From NCBI RefSeq assembly GCF_022698145.1, contig NZ_JALDAX010000015.1, forward strand, positions 1 through 64,000: DNA of 64,000 bases, given 5' to 3'. The translations under genes and the position numbers were made by a program. Source of the stretch: Streptomyces spinosisporus. Its GTDB lineage: Bacteria > Actinomycetota > Actinomycetes > Streptomycetales > Streptomycetaceae. Shown here one piece after another: positions 7,581 to 16,477 of this stretch (the stretch's first letter is position 1; each line of letters opens with the position of its first letter). The notes under the pieces were generated by a model. That model was given only the letters and a program-made list of their open reading frames with translations. It made no database searches and was not told where the DNA came from.

Positions 7581-10093
7581 TGCGGGTCCCGCTTTCTTGG
7601 CTGCGGGAGTACGTCGACCTGCCGGCGACGGAAACCGGCCGCGACGTCCAGGAGAGGCTCGTCTCGGCGGGGCTCGAGGTCGAGACCGTCGAGCACCTCG
7701 GCGCCGACCTCAAGGGCCCCCTGGTCGTCGGCCAGGTGCTGACCATCGAGGAGCTGGAGGGCTTCAAGAAGCCGATCCGCTTCTGCACGGTGAACGTGGG
7801 CCGGGCCAACGGCACCGGTGAGCCCCAGGAGATCGTCTGCGGCGCCCGCAACTTCGCCGTCGGCGACAAGGTCGTCGTGGTGCTGCCCGGCGCCACCCTG
7901 CCCGGCGGCTTCTCGATCAGCGCCCGCAAGACCTACGGCAAGGTCTCGCACGGCATGATCTGCTCCAGCGACGAGCTGGGCATGGGCGACGACGGCAGCA
8001 AGGGCATCATCGTGCTGCCGCCGGAGACCGAGGTCGGCAAGGACGCCGTCGAACTGCTCGAACTGGTCGACGAGGTCCTGGACATCGCCGTCACCGCCAA
8101 CCGCGGCGACTGCCTGTCCATCCGCGGCGTCGCCCGCGAGACCGCCATCGCCTACGGTCTGCCGCTGCGCGACCCGGCCCTGCTCGACGTCCCTGGCCCG
8201 AACGCCTTCGGCTACCCGGTCAAGGTCTCCGACCCGGCCGGCTGCGACCGCTTCACCGCCCGCACGGTGACCGGCCTCAGCCCCGAGGCGCGCTCCCCGA
8301 TCTGGCTGCAGCGCCGGCTGCAGAAGGTCGGCATGCGCCCGATCTCGCTCGCCGTGGACGTCACCAACTACGTGATGATGGAGCTCGGTCAGCCGCTGCA
8401 CGCCTACGACCGCTCCCTGGTCCAGGGCACCATCGGCGTCCGCCGTGCCGAGCCGGGCGAGAAGCTCGTCACCCTCGACGGCGTCGCGCGCACGCTCGAC
8501 CCCGAGGACCTGGTGATCACCGACGACCGCGGCCCCATCGGCCTCGCGGGCGTCATGGGCGGCGCCAACACCGAGATCGCCGACCACGACGACGCCGACA
8601 ACGCGACGAGCGACGTCGTCATCGAGGCCGCGCACTTCGACGCGGTCTCCATCGCGCGCACCGCCCGCCGCCACAAGCTGTCCTCCGAGGCGTCCCGCCG
8701 CTTCGAGCGCGGCGTCGACCCGCAGGCCGCGGCGGCCGCCGCGCAGCGCACGGTCGACCTGCTGGTGCTGCTCGCGGGCGGCAGCGCCGAGGCCGGTGTC
8801 ACCGAGGTCGTCGCGCCGTCCGCGCCGCACACCATCGCCGTGCCGGCCGACCACCCGGACAAGGTGGCCGGTGTCGACTACGGCCGCGAGACCGTGGTCC
8901 GGCGGCTGCAGCAGATCGGCTGCGACGTGTACGGCCAGGACGAGCTGATCGTCACCGTGCCGTCCTGGCGGCCGGACCTGCTGGAGATCAACGACCTCGC
9001 CGAGGAGGTCATCCGCCTGGAGGGCTACGAGAACCTGCCCTCCACGCTGCCCAAGCCGCCGTCCGGCCGTGGCCTGACGCACCGCCAGCGGCTGCACCGC
9101 CGCATCGGCCGCGCGCTGGCCGGGGCGGGCTACGTCGAGGCGCCGAACTACCCCTTCATCGGTGAGCAGGTCTTCGACCAGCTGCTGCTGGAGGCCGACG
9201 ACCCGGCCCGCCGCGTCGTGAAGCTGACCAACCCGCTGAGCGACGAGGAGCCCGCGCTCCGTACGTCGCTGCTGCCGGGCCTGTTCGGCGCGCTGCGCCG
9301 CAACGACGGCCGCGGCGCGCACGACCTGGCGCTCTTCGAGACCGGCCTGGTCTTCCTGCCGCACGCGGAGCAGCGGGTGGCCGCGGCCCTTCCGGTCGAC
9401 CGCCGTCCCACCGACGAGGAGATCGCCGAGCTGGACGCCGCGCTGCCCGAGCAGCCGCGCCACGCGGCCGTCGTCCTCGCGGGCGCCCGTGAGCAGGCGG
9501 GCTGGTGGGGCAAGGGCCGTCCGGCGGACTGGGCCGACGCGATCGAGGCCGCCCGCATCGTGGCCCGTGAGGCCGGCGCCGAACTGATCGTCAGGGGCGG
9601 GCAGTACGGCCCCTGGCATCCGGGGCGCACCGCCGAGCTGGTGGTCGTCGCGGGCGGCGCGGAGAAGGTCGTCGGTCACGCCGGCGAGCTGCACCCGCGC
9701 GTGATCAAGGCGCTGAGCCTGCCCGCGCGCACCTGCGCGATGGAGATCGATCTCGACGCGCTGGAGGCGGTCGGCGACGACACCCCGCAGGCGCCGAGCA
9801 TCTCCACGTTCCCGGTGGCGACGCAGGATGTCGCCCTGGTCGTCGACAAGGCCGTGCCGCACGCCGACGTGGAGGCCGCACTGCGCGAGGGGGCGGGTGA
9901 ACTCCTCGAGGGGATCCGGCTGTTCGACGTCTACGAGAACGACGAGCAGCTGGGTGAGGGCCGCAAGTCGCTGGCGTACGCGCTGCGGTTCCGGGCCGCT
10001 GACCGGACGCTGACCGTGGACGAGGCTTCCGCGGCTCGGGATGCTGCGGTCGCCCTCGCGGGCGAGCGGACCGGAGCTGTTCTTCGGGGTTAG
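7580..10093 (+). CDS. pheT: phenylalanyl-tRNA synthetase beta subunit
   Basis: An 837-residue beta subunit, a full-length bacterial PheT. It starts MRVPLSWLREYVDLP. The EMAP/OB tRNA-binding domain covers about 40-155 (VCGARNF, CSSDELGMGDDG), B3/B4 about 215-400 (HKLSSEASRRFERGVD), B5 about 410-480 (VPSWRPDLLEINDLAEEVIRLEGY), then the catalytic-like core, and the C-terminal anticodon-binding ferredoxin-fold domain about 740-835 (STFPVATQDVALVVD). The B3/B4 domain normally hydrolyses Tyr-tRNA-Phe. ATG 7580 overlaps the pheS stop. A hairpin terminator candidate lies at 10229. Confidence 0.97.
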   Translation: MRVPLSWLREYVDLPATETGRDVQERLVSAGLEVETVEHLGADLKGPLVVGQVLTIEELEGFKKPIRFCTVNVGRANGTGEPQEIVCGARNFAVGDKVVVVLPGATLPGGFSISARKTYGKVSHGMICSSDELGMGDDGSKGIIVLPPETEVGKDAVELLELVDEVLDIAVTANRGDCLSIRGVARETAIAYGLPLRDPALLDVPGPNAFGYPVKVSDPAGCDRFTARTVTGLSPEARSPIWLQRRLQKVGMRPISLAVDVTNYVMMELGQPLHAYDRSLVQGTIGVRRAEPGEKLVTLDGVARTLDPEDLVITDDRGPIGLAGVMGGANTEIADHDDADNATSDVVIEAAHFDAVSIARTARRHKLSSEASRRFERGVDPQAAAAAAQRTVDLLVLLAGGSAEAGVTEVVAPSAPHTIAVPADHPDKVAGVDYGRETVVRRLQQIGCDVYGQDELIVTVPSWRPDLLEINDLAEEVIRLEGYENLPSTLPKPPSGRGLTHRQRLHRRIGRALAGAGYVEAPNYPFIGEQVFDQLLLEADDPARRVVKLTNPLSDEEPALRTSLLPGLFGALRRNDGRGAHDLALFETGLVFLPHAEQRVAAALPVDRRPTDEEIAELDAALPEQPRHAAVVLAGAREQAGWWGKGRPADWADAIEAARIVAREAGAELIVRGGQYGPWHPGRTAELVVVAGGAEKVVGHAGELHPRVIKALSLPARTCAMEIDLDALEAVGDDTPQAPSISTFPVATQDVALVVDKAVPHADVEAALREGAGELLEGIRLFDVYENDEQLGEGRKSLAYALRFRAADRTLTVDEASAARDAAVALAGERTGAVLRG

Positions 10094-10228
10094 TCCAAGG
10101 GGTGGGGGAAGCCCCGCAGTTACCCCGCGAATATGCCCCTCACCTGCATAAATGCGAATTGCTTGGGGGTGCTCACTCGTTCGGGTGACAAACCCGGGTG
10201 ATCTGGCTCAGTCGGGTCATGCGGTCGA

Positions 10229-10267
10229 CAGAATCGGACCGGTCTTTCGGGGCCGGTCCGATCTGTG
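10229..10267 (+). terminator. terminator candidate after pheST
   Basis: ATCGGACCGG (10233-10242) pairs with CCGGTCCGAT (10253-10262), and the stem extends past a bulged A with ACAG (10228-10231) and CTGT (10263-10266). There is no T run. It ends 33 bp before the next start, so it could also affect that gene. The rest of 10094-10299 shows no gene. Confidence 0.6.
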
Positions 10268-10299
10268 CTGTCGGGGCCTGAATTGGGGGGCCAATCGGC

Positions 10300-11394
10300 A
10301 TGATCCGCATCAAGCCCGGAATCCGCCGCAGCGCGAGGAGGCGGCCGCTGTGCCGGGCGCTCGCGCTGGCGTTGCCCACCCTGTGGGGCGCCGTGGCGGT
10401 CTCGTACAAGATGATCTGTCCGCTCGCCCAGCAGGACGGCCTCGGTGCACGGGCCGTGACCTGTGCGGTCTTCTTCGCCGTCGGGACAGGGCTGATACTC
10501 CACGTCCGGCAGGCGCTGCTGCGTGAGCTCAGGCGGGTCCGCCGGATCGCGGGCGCCGCGCAGAGCGCGCTGCTGCGACCGCTGCCGCCGCGGGTCGGCG
10601 GGCTGAACGTCGCGGCCGCCCAGCTGTCCGCCGACCGTGATGCGGCGATCGGCGGCGACCTGTACGAGGCCGTCGCCACCGAGCACGGTGTCCGGGCCGT
10701 GATGGGTGATGTGCGCGGGCACGGGATCGCCGCCATCGGCACGGTGGCCGCCGTGCTCGGCAGCTTCCGCGAGGCCGTGCACGACGAGCCCGAACTCGCC
10801 TCCGTGGCACGGCGGCTGGAGCGCGCCCTGGCCCGGCATCTGCGCGAGCGGGCGCGCAGCGAGCATCCCTCGGCCGGAGCCGAGCCCGACAACCCGGTGG
10901 CGGAGGAGTTCGTCACCGTACTGCTGCTGGAGATCGGGCCCGAGGGTGAGGTGCGCCTGCTCAACTGCGGGCACCCCTGGCCCCATCTGCTCAGCGGTGG
11001 ACGGGTGGAGCCCGTGGCCCGAGCGGATCCCCTCCCTCCGCTCGGGCCGTTCCCGCTCCCGCCCGAACTGGACGTGCAGCACTGCGGCCGCCTGCTCCCC
11101 GGAGAGACCCTGCTCCTCCACACGGACGGCGTGGAGGACGCACGGGACGGCCGTGGCCGGTTCTTTCCCTTGGGCGAGGTCCTGGCCCGCTGCGTACGTG
11201 ACACCCAGGTACCCGTCCCTCAACAGGTCCTCGGCTCGATCTTCACGGCGCTGTTGCGCCACACGGCCGGCGCCCCCGCGGACGACGTGGCTCTCCTCGC
11301 CCTGTGCAACGACCGCCGACTGCAGCCGACATCAGGGGCGCGGGGAACGGCGCGAACAGCCACGACGCATCCGCAGCCGACCACGCACCTGTGA
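10300..11394 (+). CDS. membrane PP2C/SpoIIE-type serine phosphatase
   Basis: 364 residues. Two hydrophobic helices (about 20-42 and 47-68) anchor the protein; the rest is a cytoplasmic PPM phosphatase with the metal-binding motifs GGDLYEAV, MGDVRGHGIAA, LLLHTDGVEDARDG and PADDVALLAL. Relatives (RsbU, SpoIIE) dephosphorylate anti-anti-sigma factors and release sigma factors; Streptomyces has dozens. No anti-sigma or anti-anti-sigma gene is adjacent, so its partner is unknown. ATG 10300 follows GGGGGG. The last 20 or so codons are read from a dispersed repeat (11334-11390), so the C-terminal tail probably has no function. Confidence 0.85.
   Translation: MIRIKPGIRRSARRRPLCRALALALPTLWGAVAVSYKMICPLAQQDGLGARAVTCAVFFAVGTGLILHVRQALLRELRRVRRIAGAAQSALLRPLPPRVGGLNVAAAQLSADRDAAIGGDLYEAVATEHGVRAVMGDVRGHGIAAIGTVAAVLGSFREAVHDEPELASVARRLERALARHLRERARSEHPSAGAEPDNPVAEEFVTVLLLEIGPEGEVRLLNCGHPWPHLLSGGRVEPVARADPLPPLGPFPLPPELDVQHCGRLLPGETLLLHTDGVEDARDGRGRFFPLGEVLARCVRDTQVPVPQQVLGSIFTALLRHTAGAPADDVALLALCNDRRLQPTSGARGTARTATTHPQPTTHL
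11334..11390 (+). repeat. copy 1 of a dispersed Streptomyces repeat
   Basis: The sequence AGGGGCGCGGGGAAC, then a CGCGA-containing stretch and CGCAGCCGAC, matches the start of the copy at 44902 and a family of short repeats I recall as very common at gene ends in Streptomyces. Here it is in frame with, and supplies, the C-terminus of the phosphatase. Confidence 0.65.
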
Positions 11395-11607
11395 CGCGAC
11401 GGCGCGTGGTCGCACTGCCAAGCTGCCGGCAGGCCGTCCGCCCGCCACGGAGTGTCGGGCAGGCAGCTGGGCGGACGGCGCGAGAACGGGCCGCCGCACT
11501 GTACGAGGGGGAGCCGGCGGCCCGGCCGGCCTCTTGCGAGGCATTTCAGTCAACCGGTAGGAAACTCTCCGCGACAGCGCGCGCACGCTGCGGATTCGAG
11601 CACTCCG

Positions 11608-11641
11608 TTCACACCCCGTGTGAAGGTGTTCGCACTAGTCT
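11608..11641 (+). promoter_or_regulatory. promoter and inverted repeat before the TPR regulator
   Basis: A perfect 7-bp inverted repeat, TTCACAC (11608-11614) and GTGTGAA (11618-11624), lies just upstream of a good -10, TAGTCT (11636-11641). A repressor bound here would cover the -35 region. The bases 11395-11607 show no gene. Confidence 0.5.
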
Positions 11642-11671
11642 GACGGGCACCGAGCCACCCGGGGGGCATAC

Positions 11672-13012
11672 ATGCAGCCCAACACTCTGCTCGACGCGAT
11701 CCTGGACGAGGCCGGGATCTCGCATGCGGGGCTGGCAGCACACGTCAATCAGGCGGGGCGGGCACGCGGCCTCGCACTGCGCTACGAACACACCGCCGTG
11801 GCACGGTGGTTGAAGGGGCAGCGGCCCCGGGGGCAGGTGCCCGACCTGATCTGCGAGGTGCTGGCGGGCCGGCTGCACCGCCCCGTCACCCTCGACGACA
11901 TCGGTCTCGGCGTACCGGGCGAGCCGTCCACGCCGCACGGCACGTCCCTGTCCGGCTTCGTCGAGCGGGCGACCGCGCTGTGGCGCTCCGACGAGCAGCA
12001 GCGCCCGCACATTCTGGGTGCGCCCGCGGTGACCGGCACGCCCGCGGTCATGCCCGTGTGGGAGTGGGAGAACCCGCCCGAGGACACGGACGTCTCACGC
12101 GGCGGCCGGCACCGGGTCACCCCCGGCGACCTGGAGATGCTGCGCGCGGCCCGCACCCACTACGAGCAGATGTACCGCAAGGCGGGCGGCATAGCGACCC
12201 GCACCCGGATCGTCGGCTTCCTCAACGCCGAGGCCGCCCCGCTGCTGCGCGGCAGCTACACCGACGCCACCGGACGCCAACTGCACCGGGCGACGGGCGG
12301 GTTGGTGGCCATCGCGGGCATCTGCGCCTACGACTCCGATGCGCACGGTCTGGCCCAGCGCTACTTCCACCAGGCGCTGCGGCTGGCCAAGGCCAGCGGG
12401 GACCGGGGACTCGGGGCGTATGTCATCGCCCTGCTGGTCAACCAGTCGCTGTTCATGCGGGAGTACCGGCAGGCCGTCGCCTTCGCGGAGGCCGCGCTGC
12501 GGGCCGCAGGCAAGCACATCACCCCGGCGCTGGCCTGCGATCTCTACGCGATGCAGGCCAAGGCGTACGCGCACCTGGGCGACGGCACGACCGCGCTGTC
12601 CTGCATCCGGCGGGCCGAACAGGCCGCGGAACGCATCCGGCGCGGCTACGAACCCGACGAGACCGGCTATGTCCAGCCGGGATTGGTCAACGTCCAGGTG
12701 GCGGAGGCGCTGCTCAGCCTGGGCGAGCTGGTGGCCGCGGGGGAGCACGCGGCGGCGGCCGTCGACAACCCGGCGCACGATCGCGGCCGGGTGCACCGGC
12801 TGGCCATGCTCAGCACGATCGAACTGCGCCGGGGCAATGCCGACAAGGCCGTGGCCACCGCGGTGCAGATGGCCGAACAGGCGCGTGGAATGGAGTCCCA
12901 GCGGCTGCGCGACAGACTCCGGGCGGTGCGCGAACACCTGGTGCGCAGCGGCGGCGCGGGCACCGCGGAAGCCGCCGAACTCATCGACGGCGCACTGCGC
13001 GTACCGCTGTAG
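11672..13012 (+). CDS. NsdA/NsdB-like TPR regulatory protein
   Basis: 446 residues. The N-terminus (about 1-75) looks like a Cro/C1-type DNA-binding domain (LLDAILDEAGISHAGLAAHVNQ, then ALRYEHTAVARWLKGQRPRG). Residues about 155-430 are TPR-like helical pairs (AQRYFHQALRLAKASGDRGLGAYV). In S. coelicolor, proteins of this layout (NsdA, NsdB) repress aerial development and antibiotic production; assignment to that group is by architecture, not by a demonstrated match. ATG 11672 follows CCGGGGGG. An inverted repeat at 11608-11624 may be its own operator. The next gene, a Nudix protein, lies 75 bp downstream on the same strand. Confidence 0.75.
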   Translation: MQPNTLLDAILDEAGISHAGLAAHVNQAGRARGLALRYEHTAVARWLKGQRPRGQVPDLICEVLAGRLHRPVTLDDIGLGVPGEPSTPHGTSLSGFVERATALWRSDEQQRPHILGAPAVTGTPAVMPVWEWENPPEDTDVSRGGRHRVTPGDLEMLRAARTHYEQMYRKAGGIATRTRIVGFLNAEAAPLLRGSYTDATGRQLHRATGGLVAIAGICAYDSDAHGLAQRYFHQALRLAKASGDRGLGAYVIALLVNQSLFMREYRQAVAFAEAALRAAGKHITPALACDLYAMQAKAYAHLGDGTTALSCIRRAEQAAERIRRGYEPDETGYVQPGLVNVQVAEALLSLGELVAAGEHAAAAVDNPAHDRGRVHRLAMLSTIELRRGNADKAVATAVQMAEQARGMESQRLRDRLRAVREHLVRSGGAGTAEAAELIDGALRVPL

Positions 13013-13087
13013 ACCGCTTCCCGGGCACCGCCGTACCACAGTCCCTGCTGCGATATTGCCACTTACTCGACGGAAGGTGGCAGAACC

Positions 13088-13633
13088 GTGCAGTGGACGA
13101 AACAGAACGAACAAACTGTGTACGCAAACCGCTGGTTCAACGTCAATCTCGCCGATGTCGAGCTGCCGGACGGCCGGCATCTCGATCACTTTCTGATACG
13201 GCTGCGGCCCGTGGCCGTGGCGACGGTGGTGAACGAGGCCAACGAGGTCCTCCTCCTGTGGCGCCACCGCTTCATCACCGACAGCTGGGGGTGGGAACTC
13301 GCCGCCGGGGTGGTCGAGGACGGGGAGGACATCGCCGTCGCGGCCGCCAGGGAACTCGAGGAGGAGACCGGATGGCGGCCGGGACCTCTGCAGCACCTCA
13401 TGAGTGTGGAGCCGTCCAACGGGCTCACCGACGCCCGGCACCACATCTACTGGGCCGACGAGGGCGAATACGTCGGGCATCCCGTGGACGACTTCGAGTC
13501 GGACCGCCGGGAATGGGTCCCCCTCAAGCTCGTCCCCGACATGGTCGCCCGCGGAGAGGTCCCGGCCGCCAACATGGCGGCCGCGTTACTGTTCCTGCAT
13601 CACCTCAGGCTCGGCCAGGACACCATGCCCTGA
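13088..13633 (+). CDS. Nudix hydrolase (contains a TTA codon)
   Basis: 181 residues from GTG 13088, preceded by GGAAGGTGG. The Nudix box is intact: GVVEDGEDIAVAAARELEEETG, with the REXXEE metal ligands. The N-terminal FNVNLADVELPDGRHLDHFLIR and the VNEANEVLLLWRHRFITDSWGWELAAG pattern resemble the ADP-ribose pyrophosphatase branch, which cleaves nucleoside diphosphate sugars; the substrate is not certain. Codon 167 (13586-13588) is TTA, so translation should depend on the bldA leucyl-tRNA and rise late in growth. It is downstream of the NsdA-like gene and convergent with the small membrane protein, which also has a TTA codon. Confidence 0.85.
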   Translation: MQWTKQNEQTVYANRWFNVNLADVELPDGRHLDHFLIRLRPVAVATVVNEANEVLLLWRHRFITDSWGWELAAGVVEDGEDIAVAAARELEEETGWRPGPLQHLMSVEPSNGLTDARHHIYWADEGEYVGHPVDDFESDRREWVPLKLVPDMVARGEVPAANMAAALLFLHHLRLGQDTMP

Positions 13634-13659
13634 TCCCCCTACCGCGTCCTGGGCCGGTG

Positions 13660-13917
13660 TCAGCGGCCCAGGGCCTGCCAGATCGTCGCCACGAGCGCGC
13701 CCACCGCGGTCAGTGTCGCTATCGCGGGCAGTGGCCAACGGGTGTGCTCCAGCGCGACGATCCGTGCGCTCAAGTCGTCCATCTCCTTGTCGGTCTCCTC
13801 GGTGCGATGGTTGAGCAGAGCCAGTCCGCCCTCGACGCGTGCGTACGCGACATCGAGCCGGCGGCGTAACTCTGCGAGTTCTCCTTGGACCACGGGATGC
13901 TCCGGGTCGGCGGTCAC
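13660..13917 (-). CDS. small tail-anchored coiled-coil protein (TTA codon)
   Basis: 85 residues from GTG 13917, preceded by AAAGGAG. Residues about 10-60 are charged and heptad-like (ELAELRRRLDVAYARVEGG, EETDKEMDDLSARIVALE), followed by a single membrane helix near the C-terminus (PLPAIATLTAVGALVATIWQ). This looks like a tail-anchored coiled coil facing the cytoplasm. I do not recognise a family with known function. Codon 17 (plus strand 13867-13869) is TTA, implying bldA control. It is convergent with the Nudix gene, 26 bp apart, and separated from the dehydrogenase gene by a strong hairpin. Confidence 0.7.
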   Translation of the reverse strand: MTADPEHPVVQGELAELRRRLDVAYARVEGGLALLNHRTEETDKEMDDLSARIVALEHTRWPLPAIATLTAVGALVATIWQALGR

Positions 13918-14044
13918 GGGTCCGCTCCTTTCCGTAGTCGTCACATCCGTTGCATGCGCATGATGAGTCAACTCGCCTGGTGGACGCGTGGGGAGCGTGT
14001 GCGAGCGGCATATGCGAGCCCGGCGCGCACACGGTGTGTGAAAG

Positions 14045-14082
14045 ACGCGGGCCCGGCACCAACAAAGGTGCCGGGCCCGCGT
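14045..14082 (-). terminator. terminator between dehydrogenase and small membrane protein genes
   Basis: A perfect 16-bp stem, ACGCGGGCCCGGCACC (14045-14060) with GGTGCCGGGCCCGCGT (14067-14082), six-base loop. It lies 70 bp behind the dehydrogenase stop and should end that transcript. Confidence 0.85.
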
Positions 14083-14151
14083 TCGTCGCACTGTGTAGTC
14101 AGCACCCTGGACAGGACACTGTGGTGGACACCGGTCAGACGTGGCTACCGG

Positions 14152-15030
14152 TCAGGCGGCGTAGCTGTAGAAGCCCGAGCCGGACTTGCGGCCGAGCCGG
14201 CCCGCGTCGACCATGCGCTGCAGCAGCGGGGGAGCGGCGTACAGCGGCTCCTTGTACTCCTCGTACATCGAGAACGCCACCGAGGCGACCGTGTCCAGAC
14301 CGATCAGGTCGGAGAGCTTCAGCGGGCCCATCGGGTGGGCGCAGCCGAGCTCCATGCCGTTGTCGATGTCCTCGCGGCTGGCGATGCCCGACTCGAACAT
14401 CCGGATCGCGGACAGCAGATAGGGGATCAACAGCGCGTTGACCACGAAGCCGGAGCGGTCCTGCGCGCGGATGGCGTGCTTGCCGAGCACCTTCTCCGCG
14501 AACAGCTGGGCGCGGCTGAGCGTGCCCTCGGAGGTGGTGAGCGCGGGAATCAGCTCCACCAGCTTCTGCACGGGCGCCGGGTTGAAGAAGTGGATGCCGA
14601 CGACCTGGTCGGGGCGCGAGGTGGCGACCGCGAGCTTGACCAGCGGGATCGAGGAGGTGTTGGAGGCCAGGATCGCGTCGGGCCGGGTCACGACCTGATC
14701 GAGCACCTGGAAGATCTCCGTCTTGACCTGCTCGTTCTCGACGACGGCCTCGATCACCAGATCACGGTCGGCGAACTCGCCGAGGTCGGTGGTGAAGCTG
14801 AGCCGCGCCTGCGTCGCATCGAGCTCCTCCGCGCTGATCTTTCCGCGCTCGGCCGCCTTGGACAGGGAGTTGAACAGCCGGGTGCGGCCGATCTCCAGGG
14901 CCTCGCCGGTGGTCTCCGCGACCATGACCTCCAGCCCGGATCGGGCGCACACCTCGGCGATGCCGGCCCCCATCTGGCCACAGCCCACGACTCCGACGCG
15001 CGCAATGTCTCCCGACGGGATGTCTGTCAC
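14152..15030 (-). CDS. 3-hydroxybutyryl-CoA dehydrogenase
   Basis: 292 residues, the usual length for single-domain-pair HBDH. It interconverts acetoacetyl-CoA and 3-hydroxybutyryl-CoA with NAD(P)H, in fatty-acid degradation, PHB or ethylmalonyl-CoA routes. The Rossmann fold shows GVVGCGQMGAGIAEVCA (residues about 12-28); ASNTSSIPL and the catalytic-loop motif GIHFFNPAPVQKLVELI follow, then the C-terminal helical domain with SGFVVNALLIPYLLSAI and GCAHPMGPLKLSDLIGLD. Start at GTG 15030 behind AAGGGG. No thiolase or crotonase gene is next to it, so it acts with enzymes encoded elsewhere. Confidence 0.93.
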   Translation of the reverse strand: MTDIPSGDIARVGVVGCGQMGAGIAEVCARSGLEVMVAETTGEALEIGRTRLFNSLSKAAERGKISAEELDATQARLSFTTDLGEFADRDLVIEAVVENEQVKTEIFQVLDQVVTRPDAILASNTSSIPLVKLAVATSRPDQVVGIHFFNPAPVQKLVELIPALTTSEGTLSRAQLFAEKVLGKHAIRAQDRSGFVVNALLIPYLLSAIRMFESGIASREDIDNGMELGCAHPMGPLKLSDLIGLDTVASVAFSMYEEYKEPLYAAPPLLQRMVDAGRLGRKSGSGFYSYAA

Positions 15031-15199
15031 ATCGACCCCTTCGCTGGTCTTACGGGTTCCAGCAGGACCCCTCTGGTTCGGCGCCTGCTCCGATCGTGCA
15101 CGTTACTCCCAAGTATCGATGATCGATCGCGCGGGTACGGGCATCCTGGGCGGCGGAAACGATCCGTGACCGCGCGGATTCGTACGGTATGGGGGTGTT

Positions 15200-16429
15200 G
15201 TGACGATGGGGCGACTGTCACGCAGGACGTTCGCACTGGCCGCGCTCGCGACGCTGGCGGCGGCGCCGGACGCGAGTGCCGCACCGCGGCACCGGCGCGT
15301 GAGCAGCGAGATGCGGGGCGTGTGGGTGGCCACCGTGGGGAACAGGGACTGGCCCTCCCGCCCGGGCCTCACGGCGGCCCAGCAGCACGCGGAGCTGGTG
15401 GGACACCTCGACGTGGCGGTGCGCGACCGCCTCAACGCCGTGATGTTCCAGGTGCGTCCGACGGCCGACGCGCTGTGGCCCTCGCCGTACGAGCCCTGGT
15501 CGGAGTACCTCACCGGGACCCAGGGCCAAGGCCCGGGCTGGAACCCGCTGCGGACGGCGGTCGAGGAGGCGCACGCCCGAGGGCTGGAGCTGCACGCGTG
15601 GTTCAACCCGTACCGCGTCGCCCTCCACACCGACCCGACGCGGCTCGTCCCCTCGCACCCCGCGCGCAGGCACCCGGACTGGGTGGTGCCGTACGGCGGG
15701 AAGCTCTATTACAACCCGGGGCTGCCCGAGGTCCGCGCCTTCGTCCAGGAGGCGATGCTCGACGCGGTGCGGAAGTACCCCGTGGACGCCGTGCACTTCG
15801 ACGACTACTTCTATCCGTATCCCGTGGCCGGCGAGACCTTCGACGACGACGAGGCCTACGCACGCCACGGCGGCGGCTTTCCGGACCGGGCGGCCTGGCG
15901 CCGCGACAACATCGACCGGCTGGTGCGCGAGATGGCCGCGCGCATCAAGCGGACCCGCCCCGGCACCCGCTTCGGCATCAGCCCGTTCGGGGTGTGGCGC
16001 AACGCGGCGACGGACCCGCTCGGCTCGGACACGACGGCGGGTGTGCAGACGTACGACGACCTGCACGCGGACACCCGCACGTGGGTGCGGGAGAACTGGA
16101 TCGACTACGTCGTGCCGCAGATCTACTGGAACATCGGCTTCGCCGCCGCCGACTACGCCAAGCTGCTGCCCTGGTGGGCGGAGGTGGCACGGGGCACTGG
16201 CACGCGGCTCTACGTGGGGGAGGCGCTGTACAAGGCGGGCGACCCGGCGCAGCCCGCCGCCTGGCAGGACCCCGCCGAACTCTCCCGGCACCTCACCCTG
16301 GCGAAAAAGTACCCGCAGGCGCGCGGGCACGTCTTCTTCGCCGCCAAGGACGTGGCGACGGACCGGATCGGGGCCATGGCGCGGGTCGTCGCCGACCACT
16401 ACCGGCAGCCGGCGAGGCCCCCGCGCTGA
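15200..16429 (+). CDS. secreted glycoside hydrolase-like protein (GHL10/DUF187)
   Basis: 409 residues. A twin-arginine signal (RLSRRTFALAALATLAAAP, ending about residue 27 after ASA) predicts Tat export. The mature protein is a TIM-barrel of the GHL10 family: MRGVWVATVGNRDWPS, VMFQVRPTADALWPSPYEPWS, LHAWFNPYR, then VDAVHFDDYFYPY and YVVPQIYWNIGF. Family members are linked to cell-wall or exopolysaccharide glycans (E. coli YngK, DigH); DigH cleaves denuded peptidoglycan strands. The substrate here is unknown. Start at GTG 15200 or ATG 15206. Monocistronic; DUF1918 is convergent. Confidence 0.85.
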   Translation: MTMGRLSRRTFALAALATLAAAPDASAAPRHRRVSSEMRGVWVATVGNRDWPSRPGLTAAQQHAELVGHLDVAVRDRLNAVMFQVRPTADALWPSPYEPWSEYLTGTQGQGPGWNPLRTAVEEAHARGLELHAWFNPYRVALHTDPTRLVPSHPARRHPDWVVPYGGKLYYNPGLPEVRAFVQEAMLDAVRKYPVDAVHFDDYFYPYPVAGETFDDDEAYARHGGGFPDRAAWRRDNIDRLVREMAARIKRTRPGTRFGISPFGVWRNAATDPLGSDTTAGVQTYDDLHADTRTWVRENWIDYVVPQIYWNIGFAAADYAKLLPWWAEVARGTGTRLYVGEALYKAGDPAQPAAWQDPAELSRHLTLAKKYPQARGHVFFAAKDVATDRIGAMARVVADHYRQPARPPR

Positions 16430-16477
16430 TCCGTCGCCCACGCTGAACTACTGCTGGGTGCACTACTGCGGTGTGAA

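Noticed and set aside
10145..10162. ARG-box-like sequence TGCATAAATGCGAATTGC downstream of pheT
   Set aside because: It shares TGCATAA with the argC site but lacks the second half at the right spacing, and no arginine gene follows; treated as chance.
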